Assembly (NCBI GenBank): GCA_015490215.1
Contig: WFYH01000207.1
Location: 1-15,636, forward strand
DNA: 15,636 nucleotides
Reading direction: 5' to 3'
DNA from: Aquificaceae bacterium
GTDB lineage: Bacteria; Aquificota; Aquificia; Aquificales; Aquificaceae
The position numbers and the translations under genes were made by a program. Of the stretch, positions 14,095 through 15,636 are shown piece by piece (the stretch's first letter is position 1; each line of letters opens with the position of its first letter). The notes below the pieces were generated by a model. The model saw only the letters and a program-made list of their open reading frames with translations. It searched no databases and was not told the DNA's origin.

Positions 14095-15636
14095 GGAGTT
14101 TCTTACCTCTTCCCAGTCGGTCGTGGGTTTTTCACAGGAGAAGTTCCTACAGAGGTAGTAGGTGGGCTTGCCGTTGAGAGGGTTTACACCTTTGAAGAAA
14201 TCGCTCAGGTCCTCTAAAGTGCTTTCCTTCACCGCAAAAAGCCCCTCGGGTAGAAAATGGACTTGAATAGATCTTAGGTTTTCCAAAGCCTCTTTTTCTT
14301 TGGGGACCGCCACAAGCTCAAAGGTCCCCTCCAGCAGAAGATCAAGGGCTATCATAGAAAAGGTATGGGCTGAGGGAAAGCTTTTGAGCACCTGAGAAAA
14401 ACCGTTCAGGGTCAAACGTGCCTTTTCCTCAAGATCCCTCCTTGAGAGAAGGCGACCGAGCCTTACGAGGTTGTAAGCCATAACCGAGTTGCCCGAGGGG
14501 AGTGCCCCGTCGTAGACCTCCTTCTTTCTTACAAGGACCGTCTCGTGCAGGGGTGAGGTCTGGAAAAAGCCCAAATTATCTTCGTCCCAAAACAGCTCAA
14601 GTGCCCTCTGCGTTAGCTCAAAAGCCCTTTCCAGATACCCACCTTCAAAGGTGGCAAAGTAAAGCTCCGTTAAACCCCATACAAGGTAAGCGTAATCCTC
14701 CAAGAAGGCGGGAATTCCCGCAGAACCGTCCTTGTAGCGGTGTAGAAGGTTCCCCTCCTCTGTAATCATCTTTTCCAAAAGGAAATCCGCACACCGACGG
14801 GCAACCTCAACGAAATCTTCCCTTCCAAGGGCTACACCTGCCTTGGCGAAGGCACCCACAGCCAAGCCGTTCCAATCGGTGAGAACCTTGTCGTCCCTCA
14901 GGGGTCTCACCCTTTCTTCCCGAGCCTTGAAGAGCTTTACCCTTATCTCTTCCAACCTTTGGCGTAACTCTCCCTCGTCCATTCCCAGCTCCTTTGCAAC
15001 CTCCTCAAGGTCTCTGCCTATGTAGAGGACGTTTCTTCCCGTTTTCCTTCTTGTGGCTTCTTCGTAGAAGTTACCTTCCTCCTCAAGGTTGAAGATCTTT
15101 ACAGATAACTTCAGCTCTTCTTCGGAGAGGACCCTTTCTAACTCTTCCAAGCTCCAAGTGTAGAATTTCCCTTCCTCCCCTTCGCTGTCTGCATCCTCTG
15201 CGGACATAAAGGCACCTTCCTCCGTCCGCATGTCCCTTGTAAGGTAGCGGGCAATCTCTTCCACCGTTCGGGCAAAGAAGTCATCACGGGTAATCTGATA
15301 AGCTTCCGTGTAGGCTATCATCAGGAGTGCGTTGTCGTAAAGCATCTTTTCAAAGTGGGGCAGTATCCACCTCCGATCGGTTGAATACCTGTGAAAGCCA
15401 AAGCCCACGTGGTCCCAAATTCCCCCAAGCCTCATTTTTTTCAGGGTGCTCAAAGCCATTTCAAGAGCCTTTGGGTTTTTGGTCCTTCTGTAGTATCTGA
15501 GCAGGAACATTATGTTGTGGGGAATAGGAAACTTGGGTGCGTTTCCGAAACCTCCGTAAATCTCATCGTAGTTCTGGTAAAGTTCAGCAAAGGCTCTGTG
15601 GATTGCAGACTCATCGGGAAGGGCATCCGCGTAGGA
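14062..15636 (-). CDS. YyaL/DUF255-family protein, 5' end cut by window edge
   Basis: The frame is open from the right edge, giving 524 residues of the C-terminal part of a YyaL-type protein (related to human SPATA20). Seen are YGGFGNAPKFPIPHN, GGIWDHVGFGFHRYSTDRRW, LPHFEKMLYDNALLMIAY, AFMSAEDADSEGEEGKFYTW, VLTDWNGLAVGAFAKAG and GALPSGNSVMAYNLVRLGR, which form the alpha/alpha-toroid glycosidase-like part. The N-terminal thioredoxin-like DUF255 domain would lie beyond the window. An ATG at 15510 is internal to the family's conserved region, so it is not the true start. Function is not established; a redox-linked or sugar-related role has been proposed from the folds. The last 33 bases overlap fabH antisense. 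Confidence 0.93.
   Translation of the reverse strand, partial: SYADALPDESAIHRAFAELYQNYDEIYGGFGNAPKFPIPHNIMFLLRYYRRTKNPKALEMALSTLKKMRLGGIWDHVGFGFHRYSTDRRWILPHFEKMLYDNALLMIAYTEAYQITRDDFFARTVEEIARYLTRDMRTEEGAFMSAEDADSEGEEGKFYTWSLEELERVLSEEELKLSVKIFNLEEEGNFYEEATRRKTGRNVLYIGRDLEEVAKELGMDEGELRQRLEEIRVKLFKAREERVRPLRDDKVLTDWNGLAVGAFAKAGVALGREDFVEVARRCADFLLEKMITEEGNLLHRYKDGSAGIPAFLEDYAYLVWGLTELYFATFEGGYLERAFELTQRALELFWDEDNLGFFQTSPLHETVLVRKKEVYDGALPSGNSVMAYNLVRLGRLLSRRDLEEKARLTLNGFSQVLKSFPSAHTFSMIALDLLLEGTFELVAVPKEKEALENLRSIQVHFLPEGLFAVKESTLEDLSDFFKGVNPLNGKPTYYLCRNFSCEKPTTDWEEVRNSLIPDEGGTPS

Noticed and set aside
14502..15025. Plus-strand open frames opposite the YyaL-family gene
   Set aside because: Arg/Pro/Ser-rich translations typical of antisense shadows.
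1..15636. CRISPR arrays, insertion sequences, prophage or toxin-antitoxin genes
   Set aside because: No direct repeat arrays, transposase or integrase motifs, or small toxin/antitoxin pairs were seen on either strand.

Overview
The window comes from a compact bacterial chromosome, most likely a thermophilic member of the Aquificaceae (Aquifex/Hydrogenobacter/Thermocrinis group; genus not resolvable by eye). The pointers are very tight gene packing with many short overlaps, an operon that mixes unrelated pathways, Lys/Glu/Arg-rich proteins using AGG and ATA codons freely, a GC-rich tmRNA in a moderate-GC background, and a tmRNA tag ending AELALAA, as I recall for Aquifex. Nothing suggests phage, plasmid, transposon or CRISPR. 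No stretch over 300 bases lacks a gene or RNA.

Left part (3-6361): a plus-strand gene cut by the window edge (3-509) converges on a seven-gene minus-strand cluster. In transcription order this is lon, coaD, a LptE-like exported protein, a DUF302 protein, ribD, an HTH regulator with a Cys-rich NosL-like domain, and a DUF996 membrane protein with a Met-rich loop. Neighbours overlap or lie within 12 bases, so one transcript is likely.

Centre (6362-10888): a 168-base region between divergent lon and ssrA carries opposed candidate promoters and a perfect 8-bp inverted repeat. The complete tmRNA gene (6530-6879) is followed by glyA and an EAL-like/HDOD protein, which overlap. A convergent minus-strand pair follows, panD then a single-domain rhodanese. 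birA runs the other way from panD.

Right part (10957-15636): a small hemerythrin with all seven iron ligands and a candidate operator precedes the classic yceD-rpmF-plsX-fabH cluster, which links ribosomal protein L32 to the start of phospholipid and fatty acid synthesis. A large YyaL/DUF255-family gene, cut by the right edge, converges on fabH.

Three start sites need correction by reading the DNA. coaD starts at a CTG overlapping the lon stop codon, panD starts at a TTG, and yceD starts at an internal ATG. The first two are supported by a strong Shine-Dalgarno sequence 8 bases upstream and by family motif numbering.

Most genes are housekeeping and I found no clearly new system. The best leads are the putative metal-sensing regulator with its Met-rich membrane partner, the shared lon/ssrA control region, the CTG start of coaD, and the possibly leaderless yceD operon.
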